A DNA stretch of 9,793 nt, from the NCBI GenBank assembly GCA_052145775.1, contig JBKQNY010000026.1:1-9793 (forward strand). The letters are read 5' to 3'. This document shows, piece by piece, positions 1-6,597 of the stretch. This DNA comes from CAVYPR01 sp052145775 (GTDB lineage: Bacteria; Actinomycetota; Acidimicrobiia; Acidimicrobiales; RAAP-2). A model generated the notes under the pieces. That model was not told the origin of the DNA. It was given only the letters and a program-made list of their open reading frames with translations, and ran no database searches. The first letter of the stretch is position 1. The number at the start of each line of letters is the position of its first letter. A program made the position numbers and the translations under genes.

Positions 1-111
1 CTGACCTCAATCCTCGAGCCGTTGCTCGTGGTGACCATGGGCGTGGTGGTCGGCACCATCATCATCAGCCTCTACCTCCCCATGTTCGACTACATCAAGC
101 TCGTCCACTAA
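1..111 (+). CDS. Type II secretion system F family / PilC protein, C-terminal end (5' truncated)
   Basis: Only the last 36 codons are inside the window, ending in TAA at 109-111. The readable tail is one hydrophobic helix (VVTMGVVVGTIIISLYLPMF) followed by a short polar end, DYIKLVH. An 'EPLL-V--GVVVG-II-SLYLPMF' ending is characteristic of the last transmembrane segment of GspF/PilC inner-membrane platform proteins of type II secretion and type IV pili. In that family this protein couples the assembly ATPase to pilin polymerisation. The residues are seen directly; the family call rests on recognising this ending. The gene continues to the left, and its stop overlaps the stop of the convergent membrane-protein gene, leaving no room for a separate terminator. 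Confidence 0.8.
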   Translation: MTSILEPLLVVTMGVVVGTIIISLYLPMFDYIKLVH

Positions 112-980
112 CCCGGCGGCGGGGGACCTCGCCGCTGTCGGCGCTCGGCCCTCTGGAGATGGCGCTCCACGTCGACCCAGGTGAGCGGCTGCTCCCCGTC
201 GTCGGGGGGCCGTGTGGGCTGGGCCCGGCTGACGGCCACGAAGGCCACCGTCCAGAGCACGGCGATAGTGCCCAGCTTGGCCAGGAAGCCGGCCACCTCC
301 TGGTCGGCCAAGGGCGTCAGGCCCGCGACCCGCCCGGGGTGGTCGAAGGGCGGGTACAGGGGGTGGCGGGCCAGGATCCAGACCACGGCGAGGAAGCTCG
401 GGACGATCGACTGGACGATGAGGTACCCGGCCCGGCCCAGGGCCGGCAGCTGCGGGGTGCCCGGTACCGGGGCGAGCACGGGGAGCCACAGCACCACGCC
501 GGCCGCTAGGAGCACCAGGTCGAGGAGGGCCCTGGCGATCGCCGAGGACGACTCTGCGTCGACGGCCGCCGTGGTCAGCGTCGCCACGAAGACGACGGTG
601 ACGACCACCACGGCCACCGGGGGCCGGCTGGCCGAGCGGGCCAGCGCGTCGAGGGGTGCCGGCCGGGTGGCGGCAGCGACCAGCGGCCGGGGCAGGCTCA
701 GGAGGAGCAGCGGTGGGACGGCCAAGGTGAGCAGGAGCCGCTGGACGACCAGCGCGGTGAGCGACCAGTGCGCGGCCAGGTCGGCCACCGGCCAGGTGAG
801 GGCGAGCAGTAGCACGGCCATGGCTCCGGCGAACGAGCGGATCTGCCGCCGGTCGGCGGCAAAGGCCGGCCGATGGACGACGACGGCGTAGCCGACCGAC
901 ACCGCCAGCGCGGCCCCCCAGGCCGCAAAGTCGGGCGCGAACGCCCATGGGGATGGTTTCACGCCGCCGCGGGCGGCCAC
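108..980 (-). CDS. CtaG-like (caa3_CtaG family) integral membrane protein, copper-ligand histidines missing
   Basis: The 290-residue protein has about seven hydrophobic segments, near residues 16-34, 46-66, 75-97, 121-139, 150-171, 184-204 and 231-250, then a charged cytoplasmic-looking tail. The order of helices, the block 'VVQRLLLTLAVPPLLLL-LPRPL' (78-100), 'HPLYPPFDHPGR' (206-217) and 'LADQEVAGF' (224-232) match the caa3_CtaG family, which assists cytochrome c oxidase assembly, probably through copper delivery. Typical members read MxQH at the position that is VVQR here (Arg81), and have WH and LHxxEH-like motifs around the fourth and fifth helices; none of these histidines is present. It may therefore be a divergent paralogue with another role. 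The GTG at 978-980 starts the longest frame; a GTG at 960-962 is an alternative that would free the spacer shared with pafBC. There is no convincing Shine-Dalgarno at either. Confidence 0.75.
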   Translation of the reverse strand: MAARGGVKPSPWAFAPDFAAWGAALAVSVGYAVVVHRPAFAADRRQIRSFAGAMAVLLLALTWPVADLAAHWSLTALVVQRLLLTLAVPPLLLLSLPRPLVAAATRPAPLDALARSASRPPVAVVVVTVVFVATLTTAAVDAESSSAIARALLDLVLLAAGVVLWLPVLAPVPGTPQLPALGRAGYLIVQSIVPSFLAVVWILARHPLYPPFDHPGRVAGLTPLADQEVAGFLAKLGTIAVLWTVAFVAVSRAQPTRPPDDGEQPLTWVDVERHLQRAERRQRRGPPPPG

Positions 981-1000
981 CTACGCTGTCGGCGGTGGCC
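975..1000. repeat. Inverted repeat spanning both divergent start codons (ctaG-like / pafBC)
   Basis: GGCCACC (975-981) and GGTGGCC (994-1000) form a perfect 7-bp inverted repeat around a 12-bp centre. Each arm contains the GTG start of one divergent gene: 978-980 on the minus strand and 995-997 on the plus strand. The centre holds the proposed pafBC -10 hexamer, so a dimeric regulator bound here would block it. The arms are seen directly; operator function is only an inference, and short GC-rich inverted repeats arise easily by chance in this composition. Confidence 0.3.
982..987 (+). promoter_or_regulatory. Candidate -10 element for a leaderless pafBC mRNA
   Basis: TACGCT matches the actinobacterial -10 consensus TANNNT and lies 7 nt before the GTG at 995. 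That is the distance expected if transcription starts on the start codon itself. There is no Shine-Dalgarno before that GTG and no recognisable -35. This position is the main reason for preferring GTG 995 over ATG 947. Confidence 0.45.
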
Positions 1001-2968
1001 ACCCTCGACCGCCTCGAACGGCTGACCGACCTGGTCCTGGTCCTGCTCCACGCACGTCGGCCGCTCACCCTCGACGAGATCGCCCGGGAGGTCCCCGGCT
1101 ACCCCGAGAGCCACGACGCGCGCCGCCAGGCCTTCGAACGCGACAAGCGGCTCCTGCGCGACGAGGGGGTCCCGGTCGTCACCGAGCCGGTCACCGGCCA
1201 CGAGCAGTTCGGCTACCGCATCAGCCCCGACGCCTTCTACCTGCCCGACCTCGGCCTCACCCCCGAGGAGCAGGCCGCCCTCCACCTCGCCGTAGCCGGC
1301 GTGCACCTGGGCGATCCTAGCGGCCGGGACGCCCTGCTCAAGCTGGGTGCGAGCGGTGTGGCCGAGGCCCGGCCCGTGGCCGCCCTGGTGCCGCCCCCCG
1401 CCCTGGTGCCGCTGTTCGACGCGGTGCGGTCGGGGGCCGAGGTCGCCTTCACCTACCACTCCGAGCGGCGCGCCGTGGCCCCGGCCGGCCTTTGGTTCCG
1501 GGGCGGCCGGTGGTACCTGGTCGGGTGGGACCGGGCGAAGGAGGCGTCGCGGACCTTCCGGGTCGACCGGATCGAGGGCGTCCCGGTCCCCGGCGCTCCG
1601 GGCAGCGGTTCGCTGCCCGATGGGTTCGACCACGAGGCCGCCGCACCGGCCGAACCGTGGCGGGCGGGGGAGGGGGGCGACGACGACGTGCTGCTCGAAG
1701 TCGACGCCATCGAGGCGCCACGCGTGTGCGAGGAGGTGGGCCCCGAGGCGGTCGTGGAGCGGCGCCACGACGGGTCGGTGCTCCTGCGGCTCGGGGTGAC
1801 GAGCACCGACGCCATGCGCTCGTGGGTGCTCGGACTGCTCGACCACGCCGAGGTGATGGGACCGCCCGACCTGCGTGCCGAGCTGGTGCAGTGGCTGGAG
1901 TCCATGGCCCGAGCCGAGGAGGTCACCGCCGAGTCCGCCCGCCCGGCGGCCGCTTCAGTGGTCGGCGAACCGACGCCCGCGGCGCAGCCCGCGCCCGCCG
2001 AGGCGTCGCGGGCCCTGGCGGCCAACGTGCGGCTGCGGCGGCTGCTGGCCGTCGTGAGCTGGTTGGCCACGGTGGGGGTGGCGCCGATCTCGGAGGTCTC
2101 CCGGAGGTTCTCCATCCCCGAGGACGAGCTGATCCGCGAGCTCGAACTGGCCGCCTGCTGCGGGCTGCCGCCCTACTCACCGGGAGACCTGCTGGAGATC
2201 ATCGTGACCAGCGAGACGGTCGAGGCCAACCTTGGCCGGGAGCTGGCCCGGCCGCGGCGGCTCACGGCCGCCGAGGGCTTCGCGCTGGCCGCGGCCGCCC
2301 GTACCATCTTGGCCGTCCCCGGTGCCGACGAGGACGGCTGGCTGGCCGGCGCGCTGGCCAAGCTGGACGCCGCCCTTGGGGACCGACAGAAGCTCGTCGT
2401 CGACCTCGATGCCCCCTCACTCCTGGCCGACGTCCGTCACGCGGCCGACGACCGCCGCCGGCTCGAGATCGAGTACCACTCCGCCTCCACCGACGAGACC
2501 ACCCTCCGCGTCGTCGATCCCTTGGCCGTGGTCTCCCTCGATGGCCACTGGTACCTCGACGCCGACTGCCACCGGGCGGGCGGGCTCCGCCGGTTCCGGG
2601 TGGACCGCATCCGGTCCGTGCGCGACCTCGGGCCGCTCCCCGACGGTGAGCGCCCCGCCGCCGCCGTGGGACGGGACGCCTTCGTCCCCGGGCCCGGCGC
2701 GCGGCCCGTCCGGCTGGCCCTGGGCCCGGGCGCGGGGTGGGTGGCCGACACGGTCCCGGTGCTCGAGGTGGCGACCGGGCCGGACGCGACGGTGGTCACG
2801 TTGGCCGTGGGGGGGACGGCCTGGCTGGAGCGGCTCCTGCTACAGCTCGGGCCGGGGACCCGGGTGCTCGACCCTCCCGAGCTGCGGGGGGCGGGTGCCG
2901 CCGCGGCGCGCCGGGTGCTCCGGCGCTACGCCACCGGCGCTAGCATCGAAGGACATGGAAAACAATGA
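995..2968 (+). CDS. pafBC: Fused PafB-PafC, double HTH-WYL transcriptional regulator
   Basis: From GTG 995 the product is 657 residues, built as two homologous halves. Residues about 2-60 form a winged-helix region (LTLDEIAREVPGY...RRQAFERDKRLLRDEGVPV). A first WYL domain carries the WYL triplet at 173-175 followed by FRVDRI. After an Ala/Pro-rich linker (about 305-345), a second helix-turn-helix region begins (LRRLLAVVSWLATVGVAPIS...), and a second WYL domain has its triplet at 519-521, again with FRVDRI. This order equals PafB plus PafC, which in mycobacteria form a heterodimer activating the LexA-independent DNA-damage regulon; natural fusions are known in actinobacteria. WYL domains are thought to bind a nucleic-acid effector. 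No proteasome gene (pafA, pup) or tatA/tatC is visible beside it. Starting at ATG 947 would add 16 residues and overlap the divergent gene; GTG 995 follows a -10-like hexamer. Confidence 0.88.
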   Translation: MATLDRLERLTDLVLVLLHARRPLTLDEIAREVPGYPESHDARRQAFERDKRLLRDEGVPVVTEPVTGHEQFGYRISPDAFYLPDLGLTPEEQAALHLAVAGVHLGDPSGRDALLKLGASGVAEARPVAALVPPPALVPLFDAVRSGAEVAFTYHSERRAVAPAGLWFRGGRWYLVGWDRAKEASRTFRVDRIEGVPVPGAPGSGSLPDGFDHEAAAPAEPWRAGEGGDDDVLLEVDAIEAPRVCEEVGPEAVVERRHDGSVLLRLGVTSTDAMRSWVLGLLDHAEVMGPPDLRAELVQWLESMARAEEVTAESARPAAASVVGEPTPAAQPAPAEASRALAANVRLRRLLAVVSWLATVGVAPISEVSRRFSIPEDELIRELELAACCGLPPYSPGDLLEIIVTSETVEANLGRELARPRRLTAAEGFALAAAARTILAVPGADEDGWLAGALAKLDAALGDRQKLVVDLDAPSLLADVRHAADDRRRLEIEYHSASTDETTLRVVDPLAVVSLDGHWYLDADCHRAGGLRRFRVDRIRSVRDLGPLPDGERPAAAVGRDAFVPGPGARPVRLALGPGAGWVADTVPVLEVATGPDATVVTLAVGGTAWLERLLLQLGPGTRVLDPPELRGAGAAAARRVLRRYATGASIEGHGKQ

Positions 2969-2972
2969 AAAG

Positions 2973-3191
2973 CTACGCCGCTCCCAACGGACCGGCGGCG
3001 ACCTGGGGCCGGTCGGGGTGGCGGAGACGCGTGAACCGCAGGAGGATCGTGGCGCCTTCCTGCGGCACCTTCCCTTGGTAGATCCACCCCTCGTCTCGAC
3101 GGCGGCGGATATAGGCGTCGATGCCTTCCCCTGCTGTCCAGGGACTCCAGCGATAATTGTCGGTTTCCCAGAGGGTCTCTGCCGACTCCAC
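2973..3191 (-). CDS. Small Trp-rich hypothetical protein (72 aa)
   Basis: The gene is not recognised with confidence. From GTG 3189-3191 it encodes 72 residues, with five Trp and several Tyr near its middle (ETLWETDNYRWSPW) and a block 'RRRDEGWIYQGKVPQEGATILLRFTR'. An 'EGW(I/L)...FxR' ending recalls small DUF4177-like proteins, but this is a weak resemblance. There is no signal peptide or membrane segment. It fills the gap between pafBC (5 bp away, convergent) and the divergent relaxase. The start was chosen because TACGAT stands 7 nt upstream (3199-3204), as for other genes here. An upstream GTG at 3228-3230 would give 85 residues. Codon use is less GC-extreme than its neighbours, and the balanced amino-acid composition argues against a shadow frame. 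Its position suggests a possible accessory role for the relaxase, which is unproven. Confidence 0.55.
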   Translation of the reverse strand: MESAETLWETDNYRWSPWTAGEGIDAYIRRRRDEGWIYQGKVPQEGATILLRFTRLRHPDRPQVAAGPLGAA

Positions 3192-3198
3192 GACTCGA

Positions 3199-3204
3199 AT
3201 CGTA
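3199..3204 (-). promoter_or_regulatory. Candidate -10 element for the small hypothetical gene
   Basis: On the minus strand TACGAT fits TANNNT and is followed by 7 nt and then GTG (3191-3189). The geometry is the same as for pafBC, cofC and gpsA and implies a leaderless transcript. No clear -35 is seen. Confidence 0.35.
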
Positions 3205-3265
3205 CCCCAGCCCGGGCACCCTCGGTACACGGCGGCCGGCGTGCCGCAGAGCGCCCGGTGGCGAC

Positions 3266-4687
3266 GTGCTGCGCGTCACCCGCCTGACCGACCGCTCCGG
3301 GCGGTACTACCTCGACGACCTGGCGTCCGAGCTCGGCCCCGCCCGCGCCGCCGGCGGGCGCAGGGAGGGTGGTCCCGGGCTCTGGACCGGTGCCGGGTCG
3401 GCCGGCCTCGGGTTGTCGGGGCCGGTCGAGCGCGCTGACCTCGAGGCCGTGCTGGCCGGGCGGCGGCCCGGCGACGGGCGGCACCTGGTGACCAGGCGGG
3501 GCGGGGTGGCTGGCGTCGACCTCACCTTCACGGCCCCCAAGTCGGTCAGCGTCCTCTTCGCCCTCTCGCCCCCCGAGGTGTCGGCCGAGGTCCTGGCGGC
3601 CCACGAGCGCGCCGTGGAGGCGGCGATGGGCTACGTGACCCGCCGGGCGGCGACGGTCCGCCGGGGTTCGGGCGACGAGCGGCGGCCCCAGCCGGTCGAC
3701 GGGCTGGTGGCCGCCGGCTTCGCCCACGGGCTGAGCCGGGCCGACGACCCCCACCTCCACACCCACGTGGTGGTGGCCAACCTCGGCCACGGCGCCGACG
3801 GGCGGTGGACGGCCCTCGACGGCCGCGGCCTGCGTGCCCACGCCCAGGCCGCCGGCGCCCTCTACGGCGCCGACCTCCGCCACCGGCTGTCCGACGCCCT
3901 GGGGGTCGAGTGGACGGCCACCGCCCGCGGCACCTACGAGCTGACCGGGATCGACCCGGCGGTGGTGGGGGCCTTCTCCACCCGGGGCTCGGAGATCCGC
4001 GCCGAGCTGGCCGCCACCGGCCGCCACTCGGCGGCCGCGGCGCGGGTGGCGTGGGCGAGGACCCGTGACCCGAAGGGCGAGTCCGCCGGCGCCCCGTTCA
4101 CAGGGCGGTGGCGGGCCCAGGCCGCGGCGGTCGGCTGGACGGCCGCCGAACTCCCGGCCGCCCTCCATCGGGGGGCGCCGGCACCGGGCCGCCTGGACGA
4201 GCACCGCTTCGCCGCCGGACTGGGTGACCCGGTACACGGCGCGGTGACCCGGCGCCAGGCGCTGACGGCGTGGGCCGGAGCCCTGCGCGGCGGGACGCCG
4301 GCCGTCGACGCCGAGCGGTGCGCCGACCGGCTGGCCACCTGGGGAGACGGGGTCGGGGTGGCCGAGGAGCGCCGCCCGCCGTCCGACGTGGTGCCCGCCG
4401 CCCACCTGCTCAGCGCGCTCGGTCCCCGGCCCGGCTCGCCGCGCCTGCTCGAGACGTGGCACGACGGGGCCGACGCCGTCGCCCGTTACCGGGCGCGCTG
4501 GGGGGTCACCGATCGGTCCCGCCCGCTCGGCACCGAGGGATCGGGCGCGGTGCTGGCCGCCATGGGTACCCAGCGGTTGGCGGACCACCTGGCCACCACC
4601 CGCCGGCTCGAGGCGGCCCGGCGCGAGCTCGGACGCGAGGGCGGCCGCTGGGCGGGGCCGCCCGATCTCGGCCTCGGCCTCGGCTGA
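3266..4687 (+). CDS. Compact MobF-family (TrwC-like) conjugative relaxase without helicase domain
   Basis: The 473-residue protein begins 'MLRVTRLTDRSGRYYL'. Tyr14-Tyr15 are the expected N-terminal catalytic tyrosines that cut DNA and stay covalently attached to the 5' end. 'VDLTFTAPKSVSVLFAL' (84-100) and the metal-binding three-histidine motif 'DPHLHTHVVVAN' (His163, His165, His167) complete the TrwC relaxase signature, followed by the usual 'GRWTALDGRGLRAHAQAAG' and 'LGVEWTATARGTYEL' blocks. MobF relaxases such as TrwC or TraI normally continue into a RecD-like helicase. Here, after the relaxase core (to about residue 300), there is only an Ala/Arg-rich region ending in GLGLG, with no Walker motifs visible. 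GTG 3266 is the first in-frame start and puts the tyrosines in the correct place; no Shine-Dalgarno is apparent. The gene is tail-to-tail with the coupling ATPase, 9 bp apart. A functional enzyme is plausible because the motifs are intact; its DNA substrate is unknown. Confidence 0.9.
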   Translation: MLRVTRLTDRSGRYYLDDLASELGPARAAGGRREGGPGLWTGAGSAGLGLSGPVERADLEAVLAGRRPGDGRHLVTRRGGVAGVDLTFTAPKSVSVLFALSPPEVSAEVLAAHERAVEAAMGYVTRRAATVRRGSGDERRPQPVDGLVAAGFAHGLSRADDPHLHTHVVVANLGHGADGRWTALDGRGLRAHAQAAGALYGADLRHRLSDALGVEWTATARGTYELTGIDPAVVGAFSTRGSEIRAELAATGRHSAAAARVAWARTRDPKGESAGAPFTGRWRAQAAAVGWTAAELPAALHRGAPAPGRLDEHRFAAGLGDPVHGAVTRRQALTAWAGALRGGTPAVDAERCADRLATWGDGVGVAEERRPPSDVVPAAHLLSALGPRPGSPRLLETWHDGADAVARYRARWGVTDRSRPLGTEGSGAVLAAMGTQRLADHLATTRRLEAARRELGREGGRWAGPPDLGLGLG

Positions 4688-4696
4688 ACCGGTCGC

Positions 4697-6211
4697 TCAG
4701 CGCCCGAGGCCGCGCTCGGCGGGCCCGGCCGGGTCGGTGCGCCCGGCCGCCTCCCGGCTCCGCACCCGGCCGGCGGCGACGAGCTCCCGCCAGGGCTCGG
4801 TGGCATGCGCCGGGGTGAGCCGCACCCAGCCGATGCGGTTGCTGGCGTCGAGGGCCAGGGCCGTCCCCGGGTGGCCGCGGCCGACGGCATCGACCGGCAG
4901 CCGTGGCCGGTGCACCGTCGACCAGCTGACCGAGGGCCGCCGTCGGCCGTCGTGCCCGGGGCCGGTGGCCACCGTGCGGGTCGGAACCTCCTCGTCGCCG
5001 GCCAGGGCGGAGACCGCCTGGAGGGTGGGCAGGTCGGCGATGCCCGGCAGGACCACGGTGGTCCCGAAGAGCGAGAGGAAGGCGTCGCCCTGGCGGCCCC
5101 ACCGACGGCGGGCCTGGGAGAGGTCCTGCAGCGACGCCAGCGTGAGCAGACCCTGTCCCGCCCCCTCGCTCACCATCGCCGGAAGGTCCGGGATGGGCGC
5201 GATGTTCGCCGCCTCGTCGAGGGCCAGCAGCACCGGTGGACCGCCCGGCGCCTCATGGGCGCGGCGGTAGGCGGCGTCACGTACCTCGGAGAGCAGTCCA
5301 ACCATGAGCGGCGCCCACAGGTGCTGCTGTCGACCACTGGAGCAGAGGTAGAGGGTGTTGGCGCCGGCGCAGAACGCCTCGGCGTCGAAGTACGGGGGCT
5401 CGGTCGAGTCGAGGGCACCGGTGGAGCGGTAGGCGCGCAGGATGCCCGACGCGGTGGACCAGATGCCGGACTGCTCGCGGCCGTCGGTGGCCAGGATCCC
5501 GGCGAGCACGTCGGTGGCGGGGGCGTCCTCGCCGGCGCGCGACGCCAGCACCGAGAGCGGGTGCGTGCCGTCGTGGCGGTCGACCCAATGGAGCACCGCG
5601 GCCATGGGGGCGCCGTCGATGGCCGCGGCGTGCAGGAGCGGGGCCAACAGTGACGTCGCCCGCTCCGACCAGTGCTCCGCGTTGGCACCGCCGGCGCGCT
5701 CGTCCTCGGCACGATGCGCCGCACCGGACATGGCGTCGGCCATCATGAGCGCGCCGTCCCACTGGCGCGCCGCGTTGACCGGGGACCACCCCACCCGCAG
5801 CACGCCGGGCGGCGGGTCGACGGTCCCACCGGGGTCGTAGAGGAGAGTCCAGCCACTCGCGGCGCGTGCCGCGGCCGTGGCGTTGAGGACGTCGGGCTTG
5901 GTGGAGGTCGACACGACCGGCCCCGGAGCAGCCAAAACATTGGGTATGACCAGGGAGGACGTCTTCCCCGACCGCGACGGGCCCAGCAGCAGGGTCGGTC
6001 GCTCGGGTCCCGCCCACGCCCATCCGCCGGCCCCGGCGCCGAGGTAGACGGAACCGCCGGCATCCCACGCGGCCGAGCGGACGAGATCCACCAGCCGCCG
6101 CGTGCGGAGCGGGGCGGGCGCGTCATCGAACGGTTCGATGAGCGTCAACGCGACGTCAAACGACGCGGCGCGACGCGCCTTTCGCGCGTGCTCACGACGC
6201 AGTGCCGCCAC
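4697..6211 (-). CDS. VirD4/TraG-type type IV coupling ATPase, no membrane anchor seen
   Basis: From GTG 6211 the product is 504 residues. Walker A is GPSRSGKT (77-84), followed by 'STSTKPDVL' (101-109), typical of TraG/VirD4 proteins. Walker B with catalytic glutamate is 'VLLALDEAANI' (327-337), then 'GQGLLTLASLQDLSQARRRWG' (352-372) and 'FLSLFGTTVVLPGI'. This is a hexameric P-loop motor that delivers relaxase-bound DNA to a secretion channel. Classical VirD4 has two N-terminal transmembrane helices; here the N-terminus is Arg-rich and soluble-looking even if the frame is extended, so a partner may supply membrane contact or the protein acts in the cytoplasm. The start is uncertain: the frame is open to ATG 6457 (586 residues) and another GTG lies at 6091. 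GTG 6211 was chosen because sequence upstream of about 6310 looks non-coding. No mating-pore genes are present beside it. Confidence 0.87.
   Translation of the reverse strand: MAALRREHARKARRAASFDVALTLIEPFDDAPAPLRTRRLVDLVRSAAWDAGGSVYLGAGAGGWAWAGPERPTLLLGPSRSGKTSSLVIPNVLAAPGPVVSTSTKPDVLNATAAARAASGWTLLYDPGGTVDPPPGVLRVGWSPVNAARQWDGALMMADAMSGAAHRAEDERAGGANAEHWSERATSLLAPLLHAAAIDGAPMAAVLHWVDRHDGTHPLSVLASRAGEDAPATDVLAGILATDGREQSGIWSTASGILRAYRSTGALDSTEPPYFDAEAFCAGANTLYLCSSGRQQHLWAPLMVGLLSEVRDAAYRRAHEAPGGPPVLLALDEAANIAPIPDLPAMVSEGAGQGLLTLASLQDLSQARRRWGRQGDAFLSLFGTTVVLPGIADLPTLQAVSALAGDEEVPTRTVATGPGHDGRRRPSVSWSTVHRPRLPVDAVGRGHPGTALALDASNRIGWVRLTPAHATEPWRELVAAGRVRSREAAGRTDPAGPAERGLGR
6123..6141. repeat. 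19-bp inverted repeat inside the N-terminal part of the coupling ATPase gene
   Basis: TCATCGAA (6123-6130) and TTCGATGA (6134-6141) are perfect 8-bp arms around CGG. The repeat lies within the reading frame, so it may be incidental. If the true start were GTG 6091, it would sit just upstream and could be an operator. Confidence 0.3.
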
Positions 6212-6318
6212 GCGTCGCGTGCATCGTCGTGCGTTGACGGCGTGCGCGTCGCGCGCCGCAGATGCGCGAACACGGGACGTCGGATCGAGTGTCCGCGGTG
6301 CCGCGCGCGTCTTGATGC

Positions 6319-6347
6319 TTGACCTGGGAGCGGAAACCAAGTGTGAT
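6319..6347 (+). promoter_or_regulatory. Candidate housekeeping promoter upstream of the PAKKA-repeat gene
   Basis: TTGACC (6319-6324) and TGTGAT (6342-6347) are separated by 17 bp, the standard sigma-70-family spacing. The -35 is close to consensus; the -10 is imperfect. Transcription would start near 6353 and could run through the CATGCAA repeats into the gene at 6603, giving a leader of about 250 nt. Confidence 0.3.
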
Positions 6348-6483
6348 GGTATGTGACCCGATACGCGATGGGGGTGTTGCAGACGTCTCGACATCGAGTC
6401 GTTCGACGTTGGTGGATGCATGTCGGCATCACCTACAACGGTCGGCCGATTGGCCAAGATGGCGATCCCTCCTCACGCCGGAT

Positions 6484-6508
6484 CATGCAAGTCATGCAAA
6501 CCATGCAA
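6484..6508. repeat. Three CATGCAA direct repeats with 9-bp period (iteron-like)
   Basis: CATGCAA occurs at 6484-6490, 6493-6499 and 6502-6508, each 9 bp from the last, with 2-bp spacers GT and AC. A decayed fourth copy (GGTGCAG, 6511-6517) keeps the phase. Such phased short repeats are typical of protein-binding arrays (iterons, operators, accessory-protein sites at transfer origins). They lie about 95 bp before the PAKKA-repeat gene. Confidence 0.6.
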
Positions 6509-6590
6509 GCGGTGCAGCAGTGCGGTTGCCGACATCTCCGGGTGGCGGTGTGCCGCAGGCTCCACCTCGAGTCAACGTAGACATACCTAG

Positions 6591-6597
6591 GGAGGTG
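6591..6597 (+). promoter_or_regulatory. Strong Shine-Dalgarno site for the PAKKA-repeat gene
   Basis: GGAGGTG stands 5 nt before GTG 6603 and fixes that start. It is the clearest ribosome-binding site in the window, where other genes seem leaderless or translationally coupled. Confidence 0.75.

Noticed and set aside
986..994. PafBC-type (RecA-NDp) promoter at TGTCGGCG
   Set aside because: The box differs at one base and no TANNNT follows at the required 8-bp spacing on that strand.
2955..3287. tatA-like gene starting at ATG 2955, as expected after pafC in mycobacteria
   Set aside because: The frame has no N-terminal membrane helix or TatA amphipathic helix and looks random. The minus-strand small gene explains the region better.
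2840..4588. Long minus-strand open frame (582 codons) opposite pafBC end and the relaxase
   Set aside because: It is rich in Gly, Arg, Pro and His with no domain-like blocks, and lies opposite a relaxase with all catalytic motifs. Long antisense frames are expected at this GC content.
4805..5653. Plus-strand open frame opposite the coupling ATPase
   Set aside because: Shadow of the minus-strand gene carrying Walker A and B; no recognisable protein features.
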